Shown here: positions 11,938-23,095 of the stretch, piece by piece
Position numbering within the stretch: position 1 is the stretch's first letter
Layout: each line of letters opens with the position of its first letter
Origin: Danio rerio
Taxonomy: Eukaryota > Chordata > Actinopteri > Cypriniformes > Danionidae
Length of the DNA: 64,000 nt
Assembly (NCBI RefSeq): GCF_049306965.1
Contig: NC_133183.1
Span: forward strand, 29,472,001 to 29,536,000
Reading direction: 5' to 3'
Translations under genes and position numbers: made by a program
The notes under the pieces: model-generated
Seen by the model: the letters and a program-made list of their open reading frames with translations, nothing else
The model's database searches: none
Told to the model about the DNA's origin: nothing

Positions 11938-13653
11938 TGTAAGAATCAGCTCTTTGGTTTAAATTATGTTTAAACTTTGGGGATTCGAATCAAAGATTCG
12001 AACATGATTCACATAGAATTATTTAAAGCTTACACTTAACTTAAGTATTTGTCCAGCAAATAGAACGTTTAGTGTAAAGCAATCCTGTATTATATTATTA
12101 CGTGGCCAACAATAACAATATAAAAACAGTATCTAATTATTTAATAAGCAAGGTAGCAGTATCTGAAGCTGAGGCATTAACTTATAAAGCACACAACACA
12201 CCAACACGGATCTTAAAACGAAACAAAAGTTTATTGCTACTCTATAACACAAAGTACTAATCTACGTAAAACAAACAAACGCACATACATACACACACGC
12301 ACAAGCAGTTTGAGGAGAGTTTTGACTGAGTGGATTTAACTTCTAGCCTTTGCTAAGTTCTTAGCATTGCTACCTGAGAGAAACCATAAAAGCAGAGAAT
12401 TTCGCTATTCTTTACTACTTAAACATAATTCACACCAGATTCAGTAATGGGTAGAAACCTTGTTTGTGCTACTTGCGTTCTGATGTAATTTGGTTTCCTC
12501 GACTGGTCCAAAGGGAAATCCCGGCGAAGCTGATTGGTCAGCGTAGCAACTTCAGTGACGTGATGGAATTCCCTTGTCGGTGAAGAGGGGTTTCCTTAGT
12601 CGGTTGCTAGGGATACGGATGTTGGACAAGGCGGCGTTCGAAGTCCTTCCTGGGTTCCTGTAGTTATGATGAGTTTCAGAGTTTGGATGTGTTGACCCAA
12701 TGGCTTGTTATTGAAGCGGTTGCACAAGCAGATCGGGGGTCGAGCCGGCAGCAAGTGAAGGTCGCGGTCTGCTCCGTGATGTAACGAGGCTTCCGGCGAG
12801 GCGATGTAACGGCCACAGCACGAGAAGAGCGACGTCCGGGCAGCGACGGCGGTGACGACTGGCAAAGATGACCGGCAAAAGACGACGATGAAATTCCTTT
12901 GTTCAAAGTTTTATAGGCTTTGGTAGAGGCTGGGTCTACACAATACTTGTCCAATCAGATAAGGTGCGGGGTGGAGTCACACCCCAATTCTGCCCTCTAG
13001 GAGGCCGGGTTGACACCTGGTGTGGGTGCTGCTTTGATAGCATAGTGGTTAAAATAAAGTCTTATAACATCGACACTTTTCATAGTATGGTTTCTTTATA
13101 TAAACCAATGCATTTGAAATGTTCCTAGCTTTCAATCGATACCAAACATGAAGTATTTCACAAACATTCTGTAGATTTCATTTGTCACTGAGGGCTATTA
13201 CTCAATAACTATCCATAACAGTTTTGTTAAACACATGGAACATGTACACACAAAAACCTACAGAAACATAAAGCAAACATACATTACTCAAATAAACTGT
13301 TTTACTTAAATGTCCATTAAACTTTGGAAGTGTTTCTGATCGCTTCTGTGTCTGCCTGAGAATGTGTATTCCTTGCAGACGCCAAAGGGCACGCGAACCA
13401 AAAGGTACTTCTCAAAAACCGGTTTGGTGGGTTTTTGATTGTAGAGCCTCTTATTGTTTTAAGGTGTAAAGTTAATTAACACGCAACTGTGATGTTGACT
13501 GGCTAGTTATCCTGTGGATTTGCCTTTTGCTGGGTGCCTGTGGATTGCTTTGAAAATGAAATCAATCTCAGACTCGTAGGCACCAACCAATCTTTTAAGG
13601 ATAACATGGTCTGTGGCTTGTTCGGTTCTGTAACGATCCGTTGACTCCCCACA
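11938..13653 (-). repeat. 5' LTR of the LTR retroelement
   Basis: This is the upstream LTR in element orientation, running from TGTGGGGAGT (13653) to CTTACA (11938). It carries a CCAAT box (plus-strand 12951-12955) and a TATAAAA box (12915-12909) about 36-40 bases further on, giving a U3/R boundary near 12885. An AATAAA signal lies at about 12235-12230. The two small frames inside it are repeated exactly in the other LTR and are not genes. Confidence 0.92.
12909..12955 (-). promoter_or_regulatory. LTR core promoter (CCAAT and TATA boxes)
   Basis: Reading the minus strand, an inverted CCAAT (ATTGG) is followed about 36 bases later by TATAAAA. The start site would be expected about 25-30 bases downstream, near 12880. 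The arrangement is that of a TATA-driven U3 promoter. The identical arrangement occurs at 5966-6012. Confidence 0.65.
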
Positions 13654-13740
13654 TACTTTTAGCTACATAATTCGCGATCTCCAGAAATTTATATAGGGCT
13701 ACATTTTCAGAATAAGCATGTTGAAATTGTCCTAACTAAA
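13654..13740. repeat. older dispersed repeat, right part
   Basis: It begins with the second TACT copy of the target duplication and continues the repeat interrupted at 4994. Confidence 0.55.
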
Positions 13741-14160
13741 AGAAAGGGCTAAACCCATAATGTGAAAAGAAGTCAGGGTAAGGCAGAGAAGGAAGTATTT
13801 TAGTTTGGAGGACGGTATAGTTTTCTGCAGCAGGAAAGCTTTGTACTCTTACACAGACAGTTCTGTTAATGCAACTGTTTATCAGAAGTTCCTTCAGACA
13901 AATGTGATTCCTTCTCTGTGTTCATCTGCCAGCAAGTTTAATGCAAGACAATGACTCCTGTCTCACAGCAAAAGAAGTAAAGCAGATCTTTGAAGGCGAA
14001 AACACTGAATTAATGAAATGTCTAACTCGGTGTCCTGATATAAACCTGATTTAAAGTCTGGAAAAATCATTGAGTGCTATCACCTTCAGAAAGTTTAGTT
14101 GTAATCATTCTTTGTGCTACAATTGTCTATTTTCTGTCAATGTGGTGTGCTTTCCACAAA

Positions 14161-14193
<33 letters not shown>

Positions 14194-14777
14194 TTATTGA
14201 AGGGCTTGGTTATTTTGTAAAGCCATGTCTACTTCCTTGGTATATCCCCAACCAAAACCCCTTGAATGATGAAGATTACATTATTTATGTGAAAGTCAAG
14301 TGTTTTTAAATTGTTCTCTAATTGTTATCTCCACCATATGTATATATCCCAACATACCATAGTCTCACACAGGACAAATGTGGTCTCAGATATTGTAAAA
14401 TAATTGACTGTTGTGTCTGTGTTAATTAAAACAGTTTAACTCTAGTTGACACATTTCACATGTTGTTTAAATTATTTTGCCACAGATTGTCTTACATATG
14501 GAGATAACATGCTTGTATACATACAGTGAGTAAAGTAAGTACTAAATATGTCATCATTTTTCTCAGGAAATATATTTCTACAAGTTGACTTGAAAATTTA
14601 ATTAATAAAGCTAGTCATTAACAACCAAAGTACACATACACATAAATGTGTAATAAAATGAAATGACAGAAAAAGTATTTAACACATGAAGAAAGAGAAG
14701 TGTAAAAAGGCATGGAAAGCCCAGACAGCAGCTGAAATCTTCTCTCATTGTAAACTAATGTTAGCTGCTTACATTGT
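13741..14777. other. AT-rich non-coding sequence
   Basis: No gene is supported. An (ATT)n microsatellite of about 11 units lies at 14161-14194. Confidence 0.55.
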
Positions 14778-15000
14778 AAAAAAACCCTGGGTTCCAGAAA
14801 ATTCCTTCATGTTGTCCCAACGCAAATTGATTAAGTTAACTGAATTGTTTCTTTTACAAATATAAATAGATTGAACATAAAACAATTAAGTTATCCCCAA
14901 AACAAACTCAAGAACTGTGTTGATTTACTACATTTTAAATAAGTAGCTTGAACAAGCAGAAAAAAACAATTTTAAGTGTTGGTCCCAACACCTACATTAC
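14778..15000. repeat. MITE-like repeat with TGTAAAAAAA end
   Basis: The stretch from CATTGTAAAAAAACCCTGGG to GTGTTGGTCCCAACACC has the look of a degenerate short TIR element, and related sequence lies at 48185-48350. No target duplication could be fixed. Confidence 0.4.
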
Positions 15001-15079
15001 CAAGATTACCACAACACAGCCAAGAAAACGTTCACCTGGTTTCAGAAAACAAAAAGATGCTAGAATGACCTCAGATTTT

Positions 15080-15460
15080 CATTCATTAATTTTCTTGATG
15101 GCTTAGTCCCTTTATTAATCCAGGGTCGCCACAGCGGAATGAACCGCCAACTTATCCAGCAAGTTTTTACGCAGCGGGTGCCCTTCCAGCCACAACTCAT
15201 CTCTGGGAAACATCCACACACGCATTCACACACACACATTCATACATTAGGGACAATTTAGCCTACCCAATTCACCTGTACTGCATGTCTTTGGACTGTG
15301 GGGGAAACCGGAGCACCCGGAGGAAACCCACTCGAACATGCAAGACAACATGCAAACTCCACACAGAAACGCCAACTGAGCCGAGGCTCGAACCAGCGAC
15401 CCAGCGACCTTCTTGCTGTGAGGCAACAGCACTACGTACTGCGCCACTGCTTCGCCCCGT
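15080..15460 (-). mobile_element. full-length tRNA-derived SINE (DANA/HE1-type)
   Basis: This is a near-complete zebrafish SINE in minus orientation. The tRNA-like head (GCGCCACTG, GAGGCAACAGCAC, GGCTCGAACCAG) is at the right. The body reads GGAAACCGGAGCACCCGG, and the tail ends GGCTTAGTCCCTTTATTAAT and ATTCATTAATTTTC at the left. A 10-bp target duplication CTCAGATTTT flanks it (15070-15079 and 15461-15470). Confidence 0.92.
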
Positions 15461-15494
15461 CTCAGATTTTGTAATGCTCAATCATTCCATTGTT

Positions 15495-15833
15495 CATTAA
15501 TTTTCTTTTTGGCTTAGTCCCTTTATTAATCAGGGGTCGCCACAGCAGAATGAACCGCCAACTTATCCAGCACATGTTTTCTGCAGCAGATGCCCTTCCC
15601 CATCACCCACCACCTATCACTGAGAAACACCCATACACTCTTACGTTCACACTATGGCCAATTTAGCTTATTTAATTCACCTAAAGTGCATGTATTTGGA
15701 CTGTGGGGGAAAACGGAACACAAGGAGAACATGCAAACTCCACACAGAAATGCCAACTGACACAGCTGGGGCTCAAACCACCGACCTTATTGCTGTGAGG
15801 CGATCATGCTACCACTGCGCCACCATGACGCCC
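15495..15833 (-). mobile_element. second SINE of the same family, same orientation
   Basis: A near-full-length copy starts 34 bases after the previous one. A 13-bp target duplication TCATTCCATTGTT flanks it (15482-15494 and 15834-15846), so this was an independent insertion rather than a tandem duplication. Confidence 0.92.
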
Positions 15834-16537
15834 TCATTCCATTGTTATATCTTTTTTTCAAGATCATTTTGTTTTGTAACATCACGTCACACTGTATACA
15901 AATATAAACTCACAGCTATTTCATTCGCCGTTCATCCTTTTGAAGAATTTAAATCGTTGATACACTGTTAATCAGTGCAATGCACTTTATGTTGATGGAC
16001 AGTACTAGATGGTTTCCGGTAACCTTATATATGTACGTATCACATTAGACAATACTGTATATACATATGCAATAACTGAAAACATAGAGAAAACCTTTGT
16101 CTGCATGCAGCAGCACTTAACTTTTGTGATGTTTTCATTCTTTGCAAATGTTTTGTTCTGTTTACTTTCCCCGAGGATGGTGCCAGTTCTGTCTCTGCAT
16201 TTCACATTCTCTCTGCATTTCATATCTTAATAACATCTGCCTGAAGCTGAACAAAGACATTTTTCAGACATTTAAATTGATAATTGCAATCGAATTGCTG
16301 AGAGATATATGGATTGTATATTCTTAAGGGAGATAGAGATGAGAAAATGAATGTTGATGATGAAAACAAACCGAAGAAAATAAGGTTTTGTTTGTTATTA
16401 TTGACTTTATCACTTCTTACCCACTGCCACATAGCATAATGTTTTAGAGACTAATTACAGTATGGCTTATTGTTGAAATGTTTTTGCAATTTGTTTGACT
16501 TACTATTTGACAGTTTAACTGGTACACTGCACATATA

Positions 16538-16728
16538 GGGGCGGTATCTTTTTAAAAGGTACAAATTTGTACCAAAAAGGTCCATATTAATACCTCAAGG
16601 GTACATGTTAGTACCAAAAAAGTATAAAAGTGCTTTTATTAAAATTTGTAGGCACTATTATTAACATTTGATGTATCAATATGGACCCTTCAGGTACAAA
16701 TATGTGCCTTTTGAAAAGATACTGCCCC
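16538..16728. mobile_element. palindromic MITE (GGGGC...GCCCC ends)
   Basis: The left end reads GGGGCGGTATCTTTTTAAAA and the right end is its inverse, TTTTGAAAAGATACTGCCCC. The GGTACAAATTTGTACC and GGTACAAATATGTGCC inner arms extend the inverted repeat, so the copy could fold almost fully. There is no coding capacity. A degenerate relative lies near 27335-27480. Confidence 0.75.
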
Positions 16729-16785
16729 AGTGACAGCTCGCGTACCTTTATTTCTGAGAGTGCACAATACTTATCATTTATTTAT

Positions 16786-17014
16786 TTTCCTCCGACTTAG
16801 TAATGAACTGCCAACTCATCCAGCACGTTTTATGCAGTAGATGCTTTTCCAGCATTCATGACAGTATTTATTTAATTTGGGTGACACTGTGGATCAGTGG
16901 TTAGCATGATTGACTCACAGAAAGAAGATCGCTGGTTTAAGCCCCTGTTCTTCCCCTGTTGGTGTGGGTTCACTCCACTGTGGTGACCCCTGATGAAGAA
17001 AGGAAAATTAAAGA
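16786..17014. repeat. two SINE fragments in opposite orientation
   Basis: 16786-16862 is a minus-strand tail fragment (CCGACTTAG, GAACTGCCAACTCATCCAGC). 16876-17014 is a plus-strand fragment with head (TGGATCAGTGGTTAGCA, AAGAAGATCGCTGG) and tail (CACTGTGGTGACCCCTGAT). Both are internally deleted and diverged. Confidence 0.65.
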
Positions 17015-19664
17015 GTTATTTATTCAAATTTGTTAATTAATGAAAATAAAGGAGTTAATTTATAGTTTGTGTTAGCTCATGGTACAATAATAACAAGAAC
17101 AATTTTGCATTTAAATTTTGAACTATAATCAATAAATGCTGTATAAGTACATTCATAGTTTATTTGTCGTTCATTCATAGAACCTTATTATAAAATATGA
17201 CCATTTTTTTTTTTGTCACATTCAACCATCCTCCATACATAGCGTTTTATTAAATAAAATTAATATTATTACATTTCCCTTGAACATTTCACATAAAAAT
17301 TGCTATTTCTGTGCATAATGTATGAATGTATGAGTATTCATAAGCTCCATCTCTTGAGACAAGAAACTTAAAACAGAAGAATATGCAGAGAATATTATGC
17401 AAACAATCAAACAAACATTCCTTGGTGTACTTATTTGTTTAGATGGGAGTCACTTTTGAACAGCCTTGAAATCATCTTGAGTTTGGTGTTATCAAGCCTA
17501 AAGGAAAATCCATTAATAAAGGTGTTTAGACACGTACAGTAACAAACGTACAGTAAAGTATGCATCAAAAAGCAATTTCGCTCCTGCGTCAGCTTGTAAT
17601 TACGCTAGACTGCCTCTAGATGTCACTAAACTCTCTTATTTTTAAAAAAAGATGAGAATTCACTGACGGGGACACCCAAGAACACACTCAGGAGGAACAA
17701 GTTGTACAGACAAAACTGTCAGCAAGTCATCTTAACGTTTGTTTACCTTAAAAAATCTTCTTTTAAATAATTAGAAGAGCTTTCTTCTTCAGCACTACGT
17801 AGATCAATTAGTTACAGTGATAAACATGATGACGTTACCTTTAGAAACGCCTGCAAATGATGTTGCTACTTTCAGAAATGGAAGAGCAGATCTTCAGGCC
17901 TTGTTCATCATTGGATGTCTGCAAATCTGCTGTTGTTGGATAAGCCCAAAATGGACATTAGATTGAGCAAGTCAATTAGCCTAGCAAGAAAACAGAAAAC
18001 AGGCGGTCAAAACCCTTATAGCCAACTCAACTGCAAAAGCTAATATTGCACTTTCAGTTAACACAATTAGGATATCTTCAATATTGTCTTTATGGCTATC
18101 GGTCAATAGCAACATACAACCTGTTTAATTAGAACATGACAATTTCCTGTTTTATTACTGCACACCAGGTTGTCATCTTACGGAAATATAAAGTCATCAC
18201 ATCACACGAGATTTTGTAGTTGTACTTACATAAACAGTGGTCAGCAAAAGCAGATGCGAGCAATAAAAAGTTATATTTTATTACATTTGTAATTATTAAC
18301 TTGTTCAGTCGAATAAGCATTATTTTTAAACTTCTGTTTTAAAAGTTGCAGTGCTGCAGTAAACACCTTTTCATGGGGTCTCTGCATTTGCTGTGTAAGG
18401 GGAAAGTGGTTTATAGTATATTCATATATTCATGGTTTCTATGGAGGATTTTCCATCAGATAATCTTGGTTTCTCACTTGGGTAGAAAATAGGCTTGTTT
18501 AACTCGGCTAATTCCTTTTCAAAGCATCATAAAATAGGAGTTGTAAGTTATACAGTATGCATTGCATACTGTAGGTTATATAGACTCTTTTCAAATGATA
18601 CAAAAATTCTTTAATTAATTGCAATGCAAACCACAAGCTAATGTTTATCAAGGTTTGGCTGTAAACCACAAATCTAAATTCACACACGTTATCTCCTTAT
18701 TGTAAAATTGTAATTTGTATTGTAAACTCTATTACTTGAAAACTCAATGACAGTTCAGTTTTGATACACAAAAAGATCTTCATTGCTTTATTGTGTATCT
18801 TTGTTATCAAATGGTCACAAAATGTGACATACAGTTTCATATTTCAGCACATATTGCCTTTTAATACATCTTTTTCAGTTAAATCATGATTTAATGTGTG
18901 TTTACACTGGTAATTTGTAATTCATATATCTCGCAATAATGAAAAACACAAATTACTTCACATTGATCTATTTCTACACCTGCATTGAAATGCATGGATC
19001 AAACACTGAAATGCATGGGATGAATACTATGCTGAGAAACACCAGACATATTTGCATACTGTCCTTTTTGAGTTAAATCCTTTGTCCTATTGTTATTTGG
19101 TTAATTTGGTCCATGCTCATGTTCATTCACTCCAACCGCCAAAGAATGTGTGAAGCAGACTTTTCATCATTCTCTGTCTGCTATAGTGATAACAAAGGCT
19201 TCGTGTTCAGATTTAGTTGAATACACCAAACTAATTAGGTTTTTGCACATTGCAACTAAGATTCATCATAAAAACTTATTTAAGAATAACTTAAAATAAC
19301 TCGTGTTTACAAAAAAAAACACACACTAAATGTTCATATACAATACAGTTTTTTCTACATTTTTAACAAAACACTGTATAATATCTTATAACACCAATGC
19401 CAGTGGTTCACTACTGTATATGATTCACTCACTTGTTCTCAGCTTGTTACGAATCGGATCCTCTCAAGTGAGCTTGGATGAATGAGTCAGTGAGTTATTC
19501 ACTCAAGAAATGATTGGATTGACTTGTAAATGATTCATTCAAGCAGTTTTTATGGGCCATTTGACTGACATACAAAGAGATTCGACTTTTTTTCATTTAT
19601 TTGTATTATTTGTCTTTATGTATGTAATTGCATTTGATCTACCTCTTTACTCTAATAAAAAGTG
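17015..19664. other. AT-rich non-coding sequence
   Basis: No gene or complete mobile element was recognised. TGAATCA/TGATTCA-like motifs become frequent from about 19420 onward, leading into the tandem array. Confidence 0.5.
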
Positions 19665-20730
19665 TTTATGATTCAATTAAAAGAGTCATCTCTTAAGAGA
19701 CATTTGTTTATGAATCAGAATAAACTAATTGTGCTGTTTGTTTATGATCGTTTATGATTCACTAAAAAGAACCAGTTCATAAGAGTCATTTGTATGTAAA
19801 TCATGTCTTAATTTTCATGATCGATTTCTGTCCTTTCCATACAAACTTATTGATTAACCTTTTCTGATTTGATTGATTCATTTGTTTAATAAATCAGACC
19901 AGGGTGGCGCGGTGGAGTAGGTAGTGCTGTCGCCTCACAGCAAGAAGGTCTCTGGTTTGAGCCTCAGCTGGGTCAGTTGGAGCTGGAAGGGCATCCGTTG
20001 TGTAAAACATGTGCTGTATAAGTTGGCAGTTCATTCCGCTGTCACGACCCCGGATTAATAAAGGGACTAAGCCAAAAAAAGAAAATGAATGACTGAATGA
20101 ATGAATCAGACCACATATGGCCATTTATGATTCAATTAAGAGCCAGTTCGTAATAGCCATTTGTTCATAAATCTGAATAAACTGAATGTGCTGTTTGTTC
20201 CTGATCGTTTATGATTCACTAAAAAGAATCAGTTAAGAGTCATTTGTTTGTGAATCATGTCTTGTTATGATTGTTTTCTGTCCTTTCCATAAGAGCTTAT
20301 CGATAAACCTTTACTGATTCGAATATGATTCATTTGTTCATGAATCACACACATTTGACTGTTTATGATTCAATTAAAAGAGTCCATTTTTAAGAGCCAT
20401 TTGATAATTAATCAGAATAAACTAATTGAGCTACAGGTTTTTGATCGTTTAAGATTCACTAAAGAGAACCAGTTTATAAGAGTCATTTCTTTGTGAATCA
20501 TGTCTTATTTTTCATGATCATTTTCTGTCTTTTCCATAAGAACTCATTGATAAACCTTTTTTTTTTTTATTGATTCATTTGTTCATAAATCAGACGACAT
20601 ATGACCATTTATGATTCAATTAAGAGTCAGTTCATAATATTTGTTCATAAATCAGAATTAACAGAATGTGCTGTATGTTTCTGGTCGTTTATAATTCACT
20701 AAAAAGAACCTCGTCATAAGAAAAAAAAAA
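19665..20730. repeat. tandem array, about 242-bp unit, about 3.5 copies
   Basis: The marker TTTATGATTCAATTAA recurs at about 19667, 20121, 20361 and 20603. The last two steps are about 241-242 bases, and the first step becomes about 243 once the inserted SINE is removed. Each unit also carries AGAATAAACT, TGATCGTTTA, TTCACTAAA, GTGAATCATGTCTT and TTTCTGTC..TTCCATA. Units are diverged, so the array is old. It ends about 150 bases before the promoter at 20.87 kb. Confidence 0.85.
19902..20103 (+). mobile_element. SINE inserted in the tandem array, internally deleted form
   Basis: The head GGTGGCGCGGTGGAGTAGGT and GTCGCCTCACAGCAAGAAGG leads to GCTGGGTCAGTTGG, which joins directly to GCTGGAAGGGCATCCGTTG and the AATGAATGACTGAATGAATG tail. 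The middle part present in the 15.1-kb copy is missing. A 10-bp target duplication AATCAGACCA flanks it (19892-19901 and 20104-20113). Confidence 0.92.
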
Positions 20731-20869
20731 TAGAAGATTCGACTCTTAATAATCCTTTATTCACGAATCCCAATGAACTGCATATGGTGCAGTTGGCACT
20801 CAATCAACTGGTCCTCCTTGCTCTTCGCCCACACCTCAACCCCCTGCCGCCTTTCATGCCAATGATGTC

Positions 20870-21084
20870 ATTCTATCTTAACGGCTTAGGGGCGGAGCCA
20901 CAGAAGGCAGCTCCGCCCTCTGAGCCAATCGCGATTGAGCACAACAGCTCCAGCAGCGCGTGTCCAGAGTCTGTGGGAGGATCTAACGGCAGCGCTCCGC
21001 TCCTCCACCGCCAGCAAACACTTCAACACACTGCGCCAAGCAAAATCGAAACCTTCAGCGCTGAAACTTCTGTCCGATAACAAG
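20870..21084 (+). promoter_or_regulatory. CpG/GC-box promoter and first (non-coding) exon of a plus-strand gene
   Basis: Two GC-box motifs (GGGGCGGAGC at about 20889, CTCCGCCC at about 20911) and a CCAAT box (20925-20929) lie in a locally GC- and CpG-rich block, the only such block nearby. The block ends at 21084 in a strong splice donor, CAAG/GTAAGA. A 98-codon frame across it runs through the promoter and is probably chance, so the exon is more likely 5' UTR. The gene identity cannot be told because no downstream coding exon was recognised in this window. Confidence 0.6.
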
Positions 21085-22143
21085 GTAAGAGTTAATTTAT
21101 AAAGCACCGCGGGCTGGCATTAGCTCCGATTAGATACTGGATCAAGCAAGAGGCATTTTTAACGGCCAAACACTTCTGCAGAGAGCAAAGAAGTAGGTGT
21201 TGGCTTCAGAAAAGCGTCTTTTATGAAGATCAACAACTTGACGGGTTTCTTTAAAAGCGCAGAAAGCGAATACAGACCTGTTTTAATTGTGATCTAAGAG
21301 GACTCAAAAGCGTCGCTGAAGTTGCTGTGTGTTTCGTGGCGGTCACCACCTGTTTTCAAGCGCTGCTTGGTAGGGCAGTGTTTGTTTTTGGCCACAGCTC
21401 TAGATTCAGATGGATTTGGCTTGGAGTGAGACAACACCCCTGTTGAACACCCCACACCGTTGTTGTTAAACATTATTAGGTTATAAATTAGTTCAGAAAT
21501 ATCAACATAACCATAGACTTGGCTATGAACACATGCGATACCGTTCATTCATTAGTAAAACTTGAGGATGAAAGACCGCGCCTTGAAACAAAACAACTTA
21601 CGTTAACTTTCAGTCTGTTTTTGAACTTTGCAGCACAAAGTGTGTGATGAATGATATCAGGCTAACTTACAAATGTGTGCACTATGCGTTCATCCTAAAC
21701 TTTTAAAAAATGTCAGTGACGTGGTGCCTAATTTAAATGATTAAATCATTTTCTTGAAGGGACTATTCAAATTGCCACATTTTTTTCTAATGGCTGCTTA
21801 CAGATACCTTTGAGGAAATACTGAAATATGCACTTACCTAAGTTGAATTATATACTCTTCCTAATTTATTTTTTAAAGCATATTTATGCTTACGTTACAT
21901 TTGATCACGTCTCCCTGTTGAACGCCGCCATGTTGGTGTCACATGACATGCTTTTAGATAAGTTGCATTCAGGTCATATTTTGATTAATGACCATAACTA
22001 ACGTTACAAGATTCCGACTAGTAAAAATCGTGATAATTTCTCACATTTTTTTAGAAGTGTGAACTTAGTTTCAGAGAGATTATGTAATAAGATCTAGAAC
22101 ATATTTATATAGTGCTTGCAGTTATTTATAATGATTGACTTTA
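21085..22143 (+). other. probable start of a long first intron
   Basis: AT-rich sequence follows the donor at 21084. No open frame with splice sites or a protein domain was recognised. Confidence 0.4.
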
Positions 22144-22440
22144 TAGGCCTGGGCCGGTAAAAGATTCTGACGGTATGATAACCTTGGATATAAATATCAT
22201 GGTTTCATGTTATTGTGATTACTGCTCTAAAATATATTATTTTTAATTTTCTGAGTAAAAAACAAAATTTTTTCCCCTTTGTACAAAACATTTTATTTTG
22301 AGAAACAATTTAAAAAAAAAATTGGAGAAGTAAACAAGTTCATGTCGTTAGGAAAAGTATAGCAGAAAATTGGGCGGTTTTAAAACCTTGACTTTTCCAA
22401 ACCGTGGTATATCTTGAAAATGGTTATGGTTCCATGCCTA
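22144..22440. mobile_element. non-autonomous hAT-type element
   Basis: It begins TAGGCCTGGGCCGGTAAAAG and ends GGTTCCATGCCTA, and is clearly related end to end to the 42555-43001 copy (shared GATTACTGCTCTAAAATATAT and ACCTTGACTTTTCCAAA). No exact target duplication was found for this copy. Confidence 0.75.
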
Positions 22441-22471
22441 GTCACTCACAGCCTTGTTTTCTTCAGTTTTA

Positions 22472-22722
22472 AATGGATGGTTCACCAATGAGTTGAATAT
22501 CTTTAATTATGCTCCCTCATGTTGTTACAAACCCCTAAGACTCTCATTCCAGTATGTTTGTAACACAAATTATTATTGTTGATAAAAATCACAGAGCTCT
22601 CTGACCGTCCAGACAGCAGGCACCATGAAACATTTAATGCCTAGAAAGATACCAAGAACATGAGGGTGTGTATTTGATAGAAGAATTTTCATTTTTGTGT
22701 GATTTACTATCCCTTTAAACAC
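22472..22722. repeat. MITE of the abundant GGGACAGTTCAC/GTGAACTATCCCTTTAA type
   Basis: It contains GGTTCACCAATGAGTTGAAT, CTCATGTTGTTACAAACCC and TTTTCATTTTTGTGTGAT...ATCCCTTTAA, the hallmark blocks of a very common fish repeat. Others lie at 37020-37200, 43010-43225 and 44777-44963. Confidence 0.6.
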
Positions 22723-22770
22723 AATATGAAGGAAATAATTTGCCCATTATATCAGTATATAACATATAGA

Positions 22771-23095
22771 AGGTGGCACTATGGTGTAGTGAGTAGCGCT
22801 GTCACCTCATAGCAAGAAGGTTGCTGGTTCGAGCCCTGGCTGGGTCAGTTGGCATTTCTTTATGGAGTTTGCATGTTTTTCTCATGTTTGCGTAGATTTC
22901 CTCCTGGTGCTCTGGTTTCCCCCTCAAGTCCAAAGACATGCGCTATAGGTGATTTGAATAGGCTAAATTGTCTGTAGTGTATGTCCTGGTCCACCCGGTT
23001 GGGGGTTAAGTGTTGGACTAATGACCCTCCTCATAATTATGAGATATTACGGAACACCAACATGGTGCGGCTAAATATCGACTTCGATATATGTA
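22771..23095 (+). mobile_element. SINE copy with variant tail
   Basis: The tRNA-like head (GGTGGCACTATGGTGTAGTG, AGCAAGAAGGTTGCTGGTTC) is followed by the body, including TCCAAAGACATGCGCTATAG. The end after about 22985 diverges to a TAATGACCCTCCTCATAATT, GAGATATTACGGAACACC tail seen in another zebrafish repeat subfamily. The right boundary is uncertain. Confidence 0.75.

Larger units (their letters stand above)
4995..13653 (-). mobile_element. young LTR retroelement with gag, no pol or env recognised (ERV-like fossil)
   Basis: Two direct repeats of 1716 bp (4995-6710 and 11938-13653, constant offset 6943) begin TG and end CA on the plus strand. The insertion is flanked by TACT on both sides (4991-4994 and 13654-13657). 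The minus strand is the sense strand: the primer site lies just inside 11938 and the polypurine tract just inside 6710. The interior (6711-11937, about 5.2 kb) holds a roughly 2.5-kb leader, a 500-residue gag-like frame and about 1.2 kb after it. No reverse transcriptase, integrase or envelope was recognised, so it probably depended on other elements for movement. The LTRs show no difference by eye, so the insertion is very recent. Zebrafish gag-carrying long-LTR families such as bhikhari are the first comparison; the family name is not established here. Confidence 0.93.

Noticed and set aside
15400-15460. tRNA gene
   Set aside because: The tRNA-like A/B-box region belongs to a SINE head with a target duplication; no full cloverleaf is expected.
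20784-21080. 98-codon plus-strand frame over the promoter
   Set aside because: It spans the GC boxes and CCAAT box and starts upstream of the likely transcription start.
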